Origin: Methanobrevibacter oralis
Lineage (GTDB): Archaea; Methanobacteriota; Methanobacteria; Methanobacteriales; Methanobacteriaceae
Length of the DNA stretch: 64,000 bases
Direction of reading: 5' to 3'
Assembly: GCF_001639275.1 (NCBI RefSeq)
Contig: NZ_LWMU01000070.1
Location: 44,788-108,787, forward strand
The notes under the pieces are model-generated. The model was not told the origin of the DNA, made no database searches, and was given only the letters and a program-made list of their open reading frames with translations. Made by a program: the position numbers and the translations under genes. Below are positions 26,887-36,028 of this stretch, one piece after another (within the stretch, counting starts at the first letter, position 1; the number at the start of each line of letters is the position of its first letter).

Positions 26887-28779
26887 TTAGTTTTTTCGTG
26901 AATATTTTTCAATACGATATATTAATTCACGCACGATTCCTTTATTATTAGTTTTTTTAACTTTAGCTAGTTTTTCTTGATATTTTGGTAGTCTTTTTAA
27001 GAAATTAGCTAGTTTTTTAATACTTAATTTTTCATGATATTCTCCATATCCAAGCTTTTGCACGTAAAATCCATTAAGGGTTTGTTCAAAGTTCCCAATA
27101 GCCGGAATACTGTATATTGGTTTTTTAAGACTAATAGCTTCTGATATGAATGTGAATCCTCCATTACAGATTACTGCCTTTGCACTAGCTAAATCATCAT
27201 AAAATTCATTTTCATTAAATAATTTGTATGTTAAATTTTCATCACGTTCTTCTTTATTAAATCCATATACTATGAATTTTTCATTTTTAAGAGATTTTAG
27301 TTTATTAACTAATTTGACGCTTTCTTTACTTGTTTGGTAAACTATAATATGATTTTTAATTGTTGGTTCTAGTTTTAATATGTCTTCACGTATTATTGGA
27401 GGATATATTACTGCATTCTTTTTTGATCTTACTTTTGGATAGAAGAAACTTGTTAGAATGTGGACTTTAGGTTTTACAACATAGGTTTTTATTACTCCTT
27501 TTGCTTTTAACATTTCTCCGTAATGATTAGTAGGATAGCTGATTTTTGTTTGTGTAATCATGTGGATGTTATCTAGGCTAATCATAGGTATATTGAGAAG
27601 TTTTGATACTATACTGGAGTATATTTCGAAATCTGTTACTATAATATCTGGTGATAATTGTCTTGCTTTTTTGTATAAGTTTTCATAACCTATTTTCATA
27701 TTTGTTGGATTGGTTTTTAAAGCATTAAAAAAGGTTCGTCTATTGTTTACTTTATTATTGATGTATACTGTGTTAAACCCACCTATCTCGTAAACATTAT
27801 CGAATTTACTAGCTAGATATTTATATGCTCTATCGCTTGAGAATATATGGACCTCATATTTGTCTTTTATTTTATCTACAATGACTCCAGTTCTTATTGC
27901 ATGACCCATTCCTTCCCCACAAACACAGTAGAATATTACTTTTTTTCCTTTTCTTTTTTTATTTGTTTTAAAGTAAGATCTTGCAGAGTTAATTTTTTGA
28001 ATTGATTCTTCGTAGTTTTCTATTAATTTTTCAGATTGCTTGGATATTTTATCTAGTCTTGATTTACTTACATGTTCTTTTTTATGTTCAAAACCATAGT
28101 TTAGCTCTTCTGCATCTGTTCTAATACCTAAAAAGTCATTTAAAGTACTTTTTCCATATTGTTTAAGTAAGGTTTGAATTCCTTCTTCTTCAAGTCTTCG
28201 TGTTGAAACACCTATTTTTGCATTTCTAAGTACTTTGAATCTTTCTTTTTTTGCTAATCTTTCAATATAGTCGGTATCTTCTCCAAAGGTTAGATTTTCA
28301 TCAAACCCTCCACAGGCATCATGAAGTTCTTTTTTAGCTATTATTCCATAACAACCTGCTCCATGAGGTTTAATATTTTCAACTCCTATCATAAATAGGT
28401 TAGCTAAATTGTGGAGTACTTTGTCTTCTGTTTTTTTAGAAAGAGGTTTCATTTGTGTTATTCCAATACCTAATCTTTCCATTTTAAATTCATATATGAC
28501 TTTTCTTAAATAATCATCTGTAAGTTTTAAATCAGAATCCAGGAATAATAAGTATTCACCTTTAGCTATATTAGCCCCATTATTTCTACCTACTGCAGGC
28601 ATTCCTCCTTCAACAATAATACAATCATATTTTTGAGCAATTTCGCAGGTTTTATCGGTTGAATTAGCATCAGCAACAATTATTTCGTAGTCTGTAAAAT
28701 TTTGAGTTTTAATACTTTCTAAAAGGATTGGTAAATACTCTTCTTCATTGTATGTAGGTATAATAATGCTTAAAATCAT
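26887..28779 (-). CDS. Two-domain glycosyltransferase: GT2 fused to GT-B (UDP-glycosyltransferase/MurG-like)
   Basis: 630 residues. Domain 1 (about 1-215) is GT-A family 2, with PTYNEEEYLP, ADANSTDKT, LLFLDSDLKL and GEDTDYIERL. A charged helical linker (about 225-285) follows. Domain 2 (about 285-630) is GT-B, with CVCGEGMGHAIRTG and the late AVICNGGFTFISEAI, which bind the donor nucleotide. Each half alone would be a full enzyme, so the fusion suggests two successive sugar transfers in one glycolipid, glycan or wall-polymer pathway. A polytopic membrane protein lies 34 bases upstream in the same direction. The gene is convergent with tfb. Confidence 0.85.
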   Translation of the reverse strand: MILSIIIPTYNEEEYLPILLESIKTQNFTDYEIIVADANSTDKTCEIAQKYDCIIVEGGMPAVGRNNGANIAKGEYLLFLDSDLKLTDDYLRKVIYEFKMERLGIGITQMKPLSKKTEDKVLHNLANLFMIGVENIKPHGAGCYGIIAKKELHDACGGFDENLTFGEDTDYIERLAKKERFKVLRNAKIGVSTRRLEEEGIQTLLKQYGKSTLNDFLGIRTDAEELNYGFEHKKEHVSKSRLDKISKQSEKLIENYEESIQKINSARSYFKTNKKRKGKKVIFYCVCGEGMGHAIRTGVIVDKIKDKYEVHIFSSDRAYKYLASKFDNVYEIGGFNTVYINNKVNNRRTFFNALKTNPTNMKIGYENLYKKARQLSPDIIVTDFEIYSSIVSKLLNIPMISLDNIHMITQTKISYPTNHYGEMLKAKGVIKTYVVKPKVHILTSFFYPKVRSKKNAVIYPPIIREDILKLEPTIKNHIIVYQTSKESVKLVNKLKSLKNEKFIVYGFNKEERDENLTYKLFNENEFYDDLASAKAVICNGGFTFISEAISLKKPIYSIPAIGNFEQTLNGFYVQKLGYGEYHEKLSIKKLANFLKRLPKYQEKLAKVKKTNNKGIVRELIYRIEKYSRKN

Positions 28780-28813
28780 ATACTATTATCTTAGATTTTT
28801 AAAACTTATATAT

Positions 28814-29893
28814 TTAGAGGTAAGAGTATATGTTCCAAGAAACCGTGTAGTAGTCACATTTTCCATTTAATGGAATTTTTAAATCATTTATTAATTTCAT
28901 TTCATTATATGTTGAATTAGCATGGTATGTACAGTTATTAGTACTTTCACCTATTTTTTCTAATCCTAGTTCATTTAAATCAATATTTTCTCCAGGATTT
29001 ATAATGTTTATTGTATAATAGTCAGCTTCTGCTCCTGCAAATGCAACACTAATTCTTAAAACTAAAAATAATGCTATGGCGATATATGGGAAGAGTCTAT
29101 TAAATAGGAATCTTTTTTTACTTAGTTGTTTATTTTGATATGGTGTGGGATAATTTGATGATTTTTTAATTAACTTCTCATTTTTAATTAATTTACCAAT
29201 AAAGTAATCAAAGTAATATCCATTTCTGTAAACTAAAAATATTCCTATAATTCCTGTTGCTGCAGGTGTTGAAAATAAACCACCATCAAAAGAACCGATA
29301 ATTAAACATGATGAAAAGAAGGCAAGTAAGAATTTACTAACAGCTGGACGTTTTTGATTTGATAAAACTAAGGTTATAAACAATATTGGGATTAAAAACA
29401 CAATCAAATTAGCAATACTTGGTGTGTAGGCGTATAATCCAGTACCAGTATTGATCCCGTTTTGAATAAATGGACCTATTAAGATCACGATAAGGTTTCC
29501 TATAACTGATTTTAGTAAATGTGTATGTAAAATACTGGTTGAAGACATTTCTCCATTCATTGAAACAAAAACACAATTTAAACTAATTCCCATTTGATAT
29601 CTAAATAATATTTCTAATAAGATTCCTAAAATTAATAACATACATCCAAGAAGTATTGAAATTTTTAGATATTTATTTTCATTTATGTTCTTTTTAAAAA
29701 CATTGCCAGCTTGACTTAACATTAAAAATAATCCTAAAAGACTAAAAAATATTATATCTTTTCCTTTTGATGATCCCATTAAGAATAAATAGGTAATTGG
29801 CCTTATAATAGGATTTAAAGTATTAGTTATAAATATTGTTCCAGCAATTATTATAAATATTATTCCAACTAATATAGTTTTGTTGCTATTCAT
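28814..29893 (-). CDS. Polytopic membrane protein paired with the glycosyltransferase
   Basis: 359 residues with about eight to nine hydrophobic segments over residues 1-275, then an extracytoplasmic C-terminal domain of about 75 residues with one cysteine pair (CTYHANS, CDYYTVS). No family recognised. It precedes the two-domain glycosyltransferase by 34 bases on the same strand, so the pair is probably co-transcribed. A lipid-linked sugar or export function would fit, but that is inference from the neighbour. Confidence 0.55.
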   Translation of the reverse strand: MNSNKTILVGIIFIIIAGTIFITNTLNPIIRPITYLFLMGSSKGKDIIFFSLLGLFLMLSQAGNVFKKNINENKYLKISILLGCMLLILGILLEILFRYQMGISLNCVFVSMNGEMSSTSILHTHLLKSVIGNLIVILIGPFIQNGINTGTGLYAYTPSIANLIVFLIPILFITLVLSNQKRPAVSKFLLAFFSSCLIIGSFDGGLFSTPAATGIIGIFLVYRNGYYFDYFIGKLIKNEKLIKKSSNYPTPYQNKQLSKKRFLFNRLFPYIAIALFLVLRISVAFAGAEADYYTINIINPGENIDLNELGLEKIGESTNNCTYHANSTYNEMKLINDLKIPLNGKCDYYTVSWNIYSYL

Positions 29894-29946
29894 TAGAATT
29901 TATTTTATAATCTAATACTTTAAATATATTTAGAAAATGGTGATTC

Positions 29947-30756
29947 ATGTTTCCTGTTGAATTTTTCATTGGTTTAATATTGATTGGTGTTGCTGCTGGT
30001 TTTGCATCAGGGCTTTTAGGAGTTGGTGGAGGATTTTTAATGGTTCCTCTCCAATATTATCTCTTACAACATATTGGTGTTGAAAATAATCTTGCAATGC
30101 TCATTTCACTAGCTACTAGCTTAGCAATTATTATTCCAACTACTTTAACTGGTGCTTATAGACATACCAGAAAAATGGATAATATTTTGCATAATGGAAT
30201 TAGATTAGGATTATTTGGTGTTTTTGGAGGATTATTTGGTGGTTTTGTTGCATCTTCTCTTCCTTCACGCAGTCTTGAAATCATTTTTGGGATTTTATTA
30301 TTATTTGTTTGTATTAATAACATTTATTCTATTAATAAAGAAATTCAAAAGCCAAAAATTTCTTTTAATTTGCTTTCAACTGCAATTATTGGTTTGGTTG
30401 TTGGATTTTTATCAGGGCTTTTAGGTATTGGAGGAGGAGTCTTTTTAATAGCTATTTTAACAATCTTTTTTGGATTTCCAATGATTGAATCTATTGGTAC
30501 TTCTTCTATATTTATTTCTCTAACGGCTGTTGGTGGTTTAGTTTCTTATATAATTTCTGGTTGGGGAGTTAATACTTTTCCATTTTCTGTTGGTTACGTT
30601 AGTTTAATAAATTTAATAGTTATTTGCATGTTTTCTGTACCTGTAGCTAATTTTAGTGCTAAATTAGCTCATAAAATGCCTGAAAAAAAGTTAAAAATTA
30701 TATTTTCAATATTGGTAGTATACATTTCATTTAAAATGTTGGGAATTTTTTCTTAA
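29947..30756 (+). CDS. TSUP family permease (TauE/SafE-like)
   Basis: 269 residues, about eight membrane helices arranged as two repeats. Each repeat starts with the hallmark glycine motif: ASGLLGVGGGFLMVP and LSGLLGIGGGVFLIA. TSUP proteins move sulfite, sulfoacetate, taurine-type or other organic anions; the substrate is unknown. It is divergent from the membrane protein at 28814 and overlaps the convergent YbjQ-type gene by four bases. Confidence 0.9.
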   Translation: MFPVEFFIGLILIGVAAGFASGLLGVGGGFLMVPLQYYLLQHIGVENNLAMLISLATSLAIIIPTTLTGAYRHTRKMDNILHNGIRLGLFGVFGGLFGGFVASSLPSRSLEIIFGILLLFVCINNIYSINKEIQKPKISFNLLSTAIIGLVVGFLSGLLGIGGGVFLIAILTIFFGFPMIESIGTSSIFISLTAVGGLVSYIISGWGVNTFPFSVGYVSLINLIVICMFSVPVANFSAKLAHKMPEKKLKIIFSILVVYISFKMLGIFS

Positions 30757-31607
30757 TTATTTTTTAGTTTTACACCCATTCCTCTAGTAGTTATTTGAAA
30801 AAAACCTCCTCCAATTCCAATTAATGAGTAGGTTATTTCTAAATCAACAACACCATTACCATTAGCCGATTTTATTTTATTTGCTAATTTTGTTAAACAC
30901 TCATCTTTTCCTTTTTTAAGCATATTTAATGATTCTTGCTCACTTTTAACTGGGTCAGTTGTGATTATTTTTTTACTTTTTTCTATAATCACTGTTGTAT
31001 CAAATTGCCCTAAATTGGTGTAATTTTCTTTTAAAATATATGTACTGGTCATAAATGTAAAATCAAGGTTATTGATTTTTTCATTACTTTCATTTTCATT
31101 AAATTGATCGAATTTATATATTTTTAAGTCTTCTTTTTTCAAGATATATTTGAAATAAATTTGTCTTATTTTCTTATAAAAGCAATTGGTTATCTTTTTA
31201 AAAATTCCAAGTAAATAGGACATTATTCCTAAAATTACTACTAAAAGAATGTGATTAATTAATGTTGGAAAAGCAGCTTGTAAAATTACAACAATTGCTC
31301 CAAAGGTTATAATGTTCATTCCAAGAGTTGGGTTTTTTAAAATAAAACTGTAGAATGTTGTGTAGATAAATAAAATAAATGCACTAATAGCACCTATATC
31401 TTCTTTTTTAACTTTATGGGCTATTTTGGTTTCAATATATCCTGCAGAGAGTGGTGCGAATATTAATCCTAAATTCCATCCAAAAATATCTATGTGGAAG
31501 TATAGAAAAATCCCATAGACTAAAAGTCCAATAATGGTACCTATTAGAATACAAAGAGTGCTTTCAGCTATGTCGGATAGTCTAACTTCATTTCCTCTAA
31601 TATTCAT
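30753..31607 (-). CDS. Membrane protein with C-terminal YbjQ (DUF74)-like domain
   Basis: 284 residues. About five hydrophobic segments (residues 15-150) precede a soluble domain (about 175-284). Its last part, GNGVVDLEITYSLIGIGGG, parallels the YbjQ pattern of the next gene upstream ([16 protein letters not shown]). It therefore looks like a membrane-fused version of the neighbouring stand-alone YbjQ protein. It begins one base after that gene and shares its operon. Function unknown. Confidence 0.6.
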   Translation of the reverse strand: MNIRGNEVRLSDIAESTLCILIGTIIGLLVYGIFLYFHIDIFGWNLGLIFAPLSAGYIETKIAHKVKKEDIGAISAFILFIYTTFYSFILKNPTLGMNIITFGAIVVILQAAFPTLINHILLVVILGIMSYLLGIFKKITNCFYKKIRQIYFKYILKKEDLKIYKFDQFNENESNEKINNLDFTFMTSTYILKENYTNLGQFDTTVIIEKSKKIITTDPVKSEQESLNMLKKGKDECLTKLANKIKSANGNGVVDLEITYSLIGIGGGFFQITTRGMGVKLKNN

Positions 31608-31608
31608 T

Positions 31609-31932
31609 TTATTCGTATTTTATAGCAGTACCATAGGCTGTTACAAGTATTGTATTTCCCATAGTACCTCCTAAGTTATCATATGAAATTTTAAGTCCGA
31701 TAATTGCATTTGCATCTAAGCTTTCTGCTTTTTCTTCCATACTTTTTAATGATATTTCACGTGCTTTTTGAAGTTCTTCTTCATATTTAGAAGTTCTTCC
31801 ACCTACTACATCACGAACACCTGAAAACAAGTCTTTGTAAATGTTAGACCCAATTAGGGATTCACCTGTAACTAATCCTTTATATTCAATTATTTTTTTA
31901 TTTTCTAATGTGTTTGATGAAGTAAGTATCAT
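31609..31932 (-). CDS. YbjQ/UPF0145 (DUF74) protein
   Basis: 107 residues from ATG 31932, chosen because AGTGAT precedes it and it begins right after the upstream stop; a longer frame to 31965 overlaps that gene. YbjQ-type landmarks are [14 protein letters not shown] and [15 protein letters not shown]. Family members form pentameric rings and are often called putative heavy-metal-binding proteins. Translation is probably coupled to the Zn-ribbon gene. Confidence 0.85.
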   Translation of the reverse strand: MILTSSNTLENKKIIEYKGLVTGESLIGSNIYKDLFSGVRDVVGGRTSKYEEELQKAREISLKSMEEKAESLDANAIIGLKISYDNLGGTMGNTILVTAYGTAIKYE

Positions 31933-31937
31933 TTTAA

Positions 31938-32129
31938 TCACTTTAAAAAGGTCAGCACTGCCCAAACAGCTAAAAATATAAGAATAACTACAAATAATGT
32001 GATTCTACTTTTTCTAGTTTGAGTTAATCTTTGATCCCAGACTTTTTGACAATCAGGGGAGCATACAAGTTCATCTAAAGGAATTGGGGTTCCACAAATT
32101 GGACAATGTTTATGTGGTTCTACTGCCAT
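31938..32129 (-). CDS. DUF2116-like Zn-ribbon membrane protein
   Basis: 63 residues. The start [19 protein letters not shown] holds a CxxC...C pattern with a further C in SPDCQ, forming a small zinc ribbon. One C-terminal membrane helix (about 43-62) follows. This is the layout of the archaeal DUF2116 proteins. It sits between tatD-like and ybjQ-like genes in one minus-strand run. Confidence 0.8.
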   Translation of the reverse strand: MAVEPHKHCPICGTPIPLDELVCSPDCQKVWDQRLTQTRKSRITLFVVILIFLAVWAVLTFLK

Positions 32130-32149
32130 ATTTTCACCATTTTTATTTT

Positions 32150-32941
32150 TTATATTTTAAAGAATTTTTTTGTATTATTAGTTATTTGACGAGCAAGTTC
32201 ATCTACATTTTCATAATTTTTAAAGTAAGCTATTGTTTTTAGGATATGAGGTAAATATTTAGGTTCATTCCTATTTTTTTTAGGTTTTTTATCAAAGTTT
32301 TTAGGTATTAAGAAGGGAGCATCGGTTTCAATCATTAGTTTATCCTCTGGAATTATTTTTACAGCATCTTGTAAATCTAATCCTCTTTTCATATCACAAA
32401 TCCATCCTGTAATTCCAATGTATGCTCCTAAATCTATATAATTTTGAGCTTCAGCTTTATTCCCTGTAAAACAATGAATTACACATTTTTCAGCTACACT
32501 GTCATGTTTTTTTAAGATATTATATAAATCTTCATGTGCTTCTCTTTCATGTAAGAATAAAGGCATATTTAAACATTCTGCTAGTTCAACTTGTTTTTCA
32601 AACCATTCTCTTTGAGTTTTTGGATGTGAAAAATTTCTATTATAATCAAGTCCACATTCTCCAACAGCTACAACACAATCTTCTTGAGCAATACTTTCTA
32701 ATGTTTTTAATGTAGTTTCATCACAGGTTTTAGCATCATGAGGATGCACTCCTGATGTTGAGAATAAAGTTTTAGGATATTTAGATGCAAATTCACAAGC
32801 AATTTCACTAGAGTTGATATTAGTTCCAGTTATTATAAATTGATTAACTCCAACTTTTGATGCTTCCTTTAGTATTTCTAAACGGTCTTTTTTAAAAGAA
32901 GAATGCATTAAATTAAGACCAATATCAATAAGCTCTTCCAC
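32150..32941 (-). CDS. TatD family metal-dependent hydrolase
   Basis: 263 residues. TatD motifs: STSGVHPHDAK, VGECGLDYNR (metal-binding glutamate), MPLFLHEREAHED, VIHCFTGNKAEAQ and IETDAPFLIP. The opening IDIGLNLMHSSF lacks the usual HxH; it reads GLN where many TatD proteins have the metal-binding DxHxH. That may reduce metal affinity at one site. Members act as 3'-5' exonucleases or amidohydrolases. It starts nine bases after pyrH. Confidence 0.85.
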   Translation of the reverse strand: MEELIDIGLNLMHSSFKKDRLEILKEASKVGVNQFIITGTNINSSEIACEFASKYPKTLFSTSGVHPHDAKTCDETTLKTLESIAQEDCVVAVGECGLDYNRNFSHPKTQREWFEKQVELAECLNMPLFLHEREAHEDLYNILKKHDSVAEKCVIHCFTGNKAEAQNYIDLGAYIGITGWICDMKRGLDLQDAVKIIPEDKLMIETDAPFLIPKNFDKKPKKNRNEPKYLPHILKTIAYFKNYENVDELARQITNNTKKFFKI

Positions 32942-32949
32942 TTAACCAC

Positions 32950-33627
32950 CTATTCACTAATAACTTTAGTACCAACTTTTTCGCCATTAATAGCTTTAAT
33001 TAAGTTTTCTGGTTCATAACCATTAGTAATAACTGTTTCAAGTGATGATCTTTTAATCATTTGAACAGCTGTTGTATCAAAGAATTCATAGGTTCCAGCT
33101 TTAATGTCTTTTCCACTTAAAAATTCAAGTAGTTCTGTAGCTGTAATTTCACTTATTAATTCTGCATCATCGTATTTATTAGGATCTTTTGTATACATTC
33201 CATCTACTGATGTTAAATTAATAAGTTTGTCTGCATTAATATATTCAGCTAAAATTGCAGAAACTGCATCAGTACTATGTGCAGGTTCAGTTCCTCCCAT
33301 AACAATAATTTTCCCACTTGTTGAGAATTCTAGTGCTTCTTGAAAGTTATGAGGTACTTTTTGATATGCTGCTGAACCTAAAGATGATAATAATAATTTA
33401 GCGTTAATTCTTGTAATTTCAATTCCAATATCGTCGCATTGTGCTTCACCAGCACCTAAATCACGAACTATATTAATATAATCCCTTGCTGGTTTTCCTC
33501 CACCAACAACAACAAATAACTTATGTTTTTCTGTTAATTTTTTTAGGATTTCACTGTATTTTTTAAATTTTTTACTATCGTATTCTTTTAATAAAATAGA
33601 TCCACCAATAGCAACAACAATTTTCAT
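32950..33627 (-). CDS. pyrH: UMP kinase (archaeal PyrH)
   Basis: 225 residues, the archaeal length. Motifs: [14 protein letters not shown] (start), [13 protein letters not shown], and [20 protein letters not shown] followed by [14 protein letters not shown]. It phosphorylates UMP to UDP in pyrimidine nucleotide synthesis. First gene of the minus-strand run pyrH-tatD-like-Zn ribbon-ybjQ-ybjQ membrane fusion. A ribosome-binding AGGTGAA lies just ahead of ATG. Confidence 0.95.
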   Translation of the reverse strand: MKIVVAIGGSILLKEYDSKKFKKYSEILKKLTEKHKLFVVVGGGKPARDYINIVRDLGAGEAQCDDIGIEITRINAKLLLSSLGSAAYQKVPHNFQEALEFSTSGKIIVMGGTEPAHSTDAVSAILAEYINADKLINLTSVDGMYTKDPNKYDDAELISEITATELLEFLSGKDIKAGTYEFFDTTAVQMIKRSSLETVITNGYEPENLIKAINGEKVGTKVISE

Positions 33628-33679
33628 ATATTCACCTTTAATATATTTATCATTGAAATATTATTTAAAGTTAAAGATA

Positions 33680-33715
33680 TCTAAAAAAAGAAAAAAGAGG
33701 AGTTAAGCTTCCTCT
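33680..33715 (-). terminator. Hairpin terminator of aqpM
   Basis: On the minus strand AGAGGA (33715-33710), an eight-base loop holding the aqpM stop codon, and TCCTCT (33701-33696) form a 6-bp stem followed by a long T-tract. It resembles an intrinsic terminator. Confidence 0.7.
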
Positions 33716-34386
33716 GTGTAAAGATTTTTGTGAAGTAAACCAGCAATTACACCACCAATGGTTGGTGATAAAATAAATACCCAAACTTGTTGTAATGCTA
33801 GTCCTCCCATGAATAACGCTGGTGCAAGACTACGTGCAGGGTTTACTGAGGTACCAGTTAGTGGAATTCCCATAATATGTACAAATGCAAGGGTTAAACC
33901 AATAACAATTCCTGCAATATTACTTGTTTTTTCAGTTCTAGTAACTCCTAAAACAGTAAATACAAATACGAATGTCAAAATGATTTCAATAAGTACAGCT
34001 CCACCAGCACTTAAACCAACACTAGATGCTTTTCCAAATCCATTTTGACCTAATCCGGTAGCTAAATATCCTCCTAAGTCCAAAGATGAATTGATAATAG
34101 CTACAAGAATTGCAATTCCTAATATTGCGCCAATGCACTGGAAAAGAATATATAAAAGTAGGTCTTTTTCATCCATTCGCCCGTCAATCCACATTCCTAC
34201 TGAAACAGCAGGGTTGATATGACATCCTGAGATGTCTCCAATTACATATGCCATTGCTACAATGGATAGGCCAAATGCAAACGCAATTCCAAGATTACCT
34301 AAAATAGAACCTGCTATTGCTGCACTTCCACATCCAAATAAAACAAGAACCATTGTTCCTATTAATTCAGCTAGATATTTTTTCAT
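33703..34386 (-). CDS. aqpM: Aquaporin / glycerol facilitator (AqpM-like)
   Basis: 227 residues with six membrane helices and both NPA half-helices: GCHINPAVSVG (first half) and GTSVNPARSLAP (second half, with the selectivity-filter arginine). The length suits archaeal AqpM. It conducts water and small solutes across the cytoplasmic membrane. It is monocistronic with its own hairpin terminator, and follows a 43-base gap from the wall protein gene upstream. Confidence 0.95.
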   Translation of the reverse strand: MKKYLAELIGTMVLVLFGCGSAAIAGSILGNLGIAFAFGLSIVAMAYVIGDISGCHINPAVSVGMWIDGRMDEKDLLLYILFQCIGAILGIAILVAIINSSLDLGGYLATGLGQNGFGKASSVGLSAGGAVLIEIILTFVFVFTVLGVTRTEKTSNIAGIVIGLTLAFVHIMGIPLTGTSVNPARSLAPALFMGGLALQQVWVFILSPTIGGVIAGLLHKNLYTEEA

Positions 34387-34429
34387 AAATTTTATCCCTC
34401 TTAGATTTTTTTTTAAAATTTTTTATTAT

Positions 34430-35563
34430 TTAATGTCTTCTTAGTCTTTTCCATATTGAATAAGCAATATACAATACTATGATCACTAAAATTATTGGGA
34501 AAACATGTAATAATATTGAATCGTTTGTTTTTTCAAATTCATATTCACTATCAAAACCCATATGTTGGGTGTTTGTATGATTTTGGGTTATTTTTGCAAA
34601 GTTATATACTAAATCATAATAGCTGATATAAGCTCCTTCATAGTTGATATAATCTGGAGCTTGTCCATTTTCATCCATATAAGTTTTAACTATTCCACCC
34701 ATTTTAATGTAATCATTAATTGTGTATGAACCTTTTGTTAAAAGTGAAAATTTCATTGGAGATTCTGGTGCAGTAAAATTCTTAGGATTATCTAATCCGT
34801 TTCCATTTAAATAAGAACTAGTTTGATATAATAATTGTGGAGCAGAATAACCTCCATATGTTCCATTCATTTCTGTATCATTACTTTTTACTAATTCTTT
34901 ACTTGCACTTGCCATTATTGATGGTTCAATATGATGATAAACAATTAATGAATCACTTAAAATTTTTGATTCGTAATTATAGTTTTTAACTTGATTAACT
35001 ACTTCTTGAGCAATGTATTTGTTCATTTCTTCATCATATTTATCAATATTATCGCCATCACCTGCATCTGGGTACTCTTTTAATGGTTGTATATATGTTA
35101 CTCCAGAGTTTTTAAGTAGTGTTCCTGGGTCATGAACTCCTGCAAAGTATTGATTAGAGTAATTGTCATCCCATGCTCTTCTAAGATAATTAGAACTATT
35201 ATCTAAGTCATAACTTCCAGAATTTACAAATATAATGTGTTTATCATTATATACAGTGTAATTAGCTAACTGTAAATAGTTTCCAGCATCTGAGGCAGCT
35301 ATATTTACACATATGTCACTTGTCACTTGAATAGATCTATATCCTTCTCCAGGTCCAGGTGCTTGATTATCAACGATAACTTGTAGTTCTCCATTACTGA
35401 GTTCTTCTATATGTTCTTTAATAGAATTTAACATTCTAACATCAGTGTCATGATCAATTATATTATCTGATGTTATAAATACTGTTTGTGCAGCCGTGAC
35501 TCCTTGTAGTACGGGTGCAACTAATAAAACGAGCATTAAAAATATTGCAATTTGTTTTTTCAT
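34430..35563 (-). CDS. Secreted, membrane-anchored wall protein with a pseudomurein-binding-like repeat
   Basis: 377 residues. The signal peptide is about 1-25 (KKQIAIFLMLVLLVAPV, then VTAA). A domain of about 250 residues that I do not recognise follows, rich in N, D and Y. About residues 280-325 resemble a pseudomurein-binding repeat: a YTINDYIKMGGIVKTYMDE helix, then APDYI and an ISYYDLVYNFAKI ending. One C-terminal membrane helix and a basic tail anchor it. It probably sits in the pseudomurein wall as an enzyme or structural protein. It is divergent from the giant adhesin. Confidence 0.7.
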   Translation of the reverse strand: MKKQIAIFLMLVLLVAPVLQGVTAAQTVFITSDNIIDHDTDVRMLNSIKEHIEELSNGELQVIVDNQAPGPGEGYRSIQVTSDICVNIAASDAGNYLQLANYTVYNDKHIIFVNSGSYDLDNSSNYLRRAWDDNYSNQYFAGVHDPGTLLKNSGVTYIQPLKEYPDAGDGDNIDKYDEEMNKYIAQEVVNQVKNYNYESKILSDSLIVYHHIEPSIMASASKELVKSNDTEMNGTYGGYSAPQLLYQTSSYLNGNGLDNPKNFTAPESPMKFSLLTKGSYTINDYIKMGGIVKTYMDENGQAPDYINYEGAYISYYDLVYNFAKITQNHTNTQHMGFDSEYEFEKTNDSILLHVFPIILVIIVLYIAYSIWKRLRRH

Positions 35564-36028
35564 AATAATTCCCTGGAAATTTAATATTATTTATGTATAT
35601 TAATTTCATTGTTTAAAATACTTATTTTATAATTCTCATTATAAAATTATTGTTATAATCAAATATTTTCTCATTTAAAAGAATTTAAATTATTTATAAG
35701 AAAAAATTTAAATATTTTTCATTCTAATAGTTTTTTTGAGGATTTAAGAAGATTATCTTTTATTTTCAGTTAAATTTTATCCAGTTTTAAAAAAATTTAA
35801 TGATTAACTATAAATTGGTTTTACTTAATAAATTATGGCAAATTATTTATTTGAAAATAATTTGTGTTAGAAATTAAATAATAATTATCTATTAATTTAT
35901 TGATTTTCTCCAAATTTAAGCTATAAATTAATATTTTTTAAGATTTTATACTAAAATAAAAAGGTTAATTGCTGATTAATAGCATTTGTTAATTAATTGT
36001 AGTTATCGCATCCTCGAGTGGTGATGAA
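35564..36028. other. 465-base divergent intergenic region between two cell-surface genes
   Basis: Very AT-rich, with no reading frame worth calling. It must contain the divergent promoters of the wall protein and the adhesin; several TATA-like stretches occur but none stands out. A GGTGATGA ribosome site ends at the adhesin start. Confidence 0.5.
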
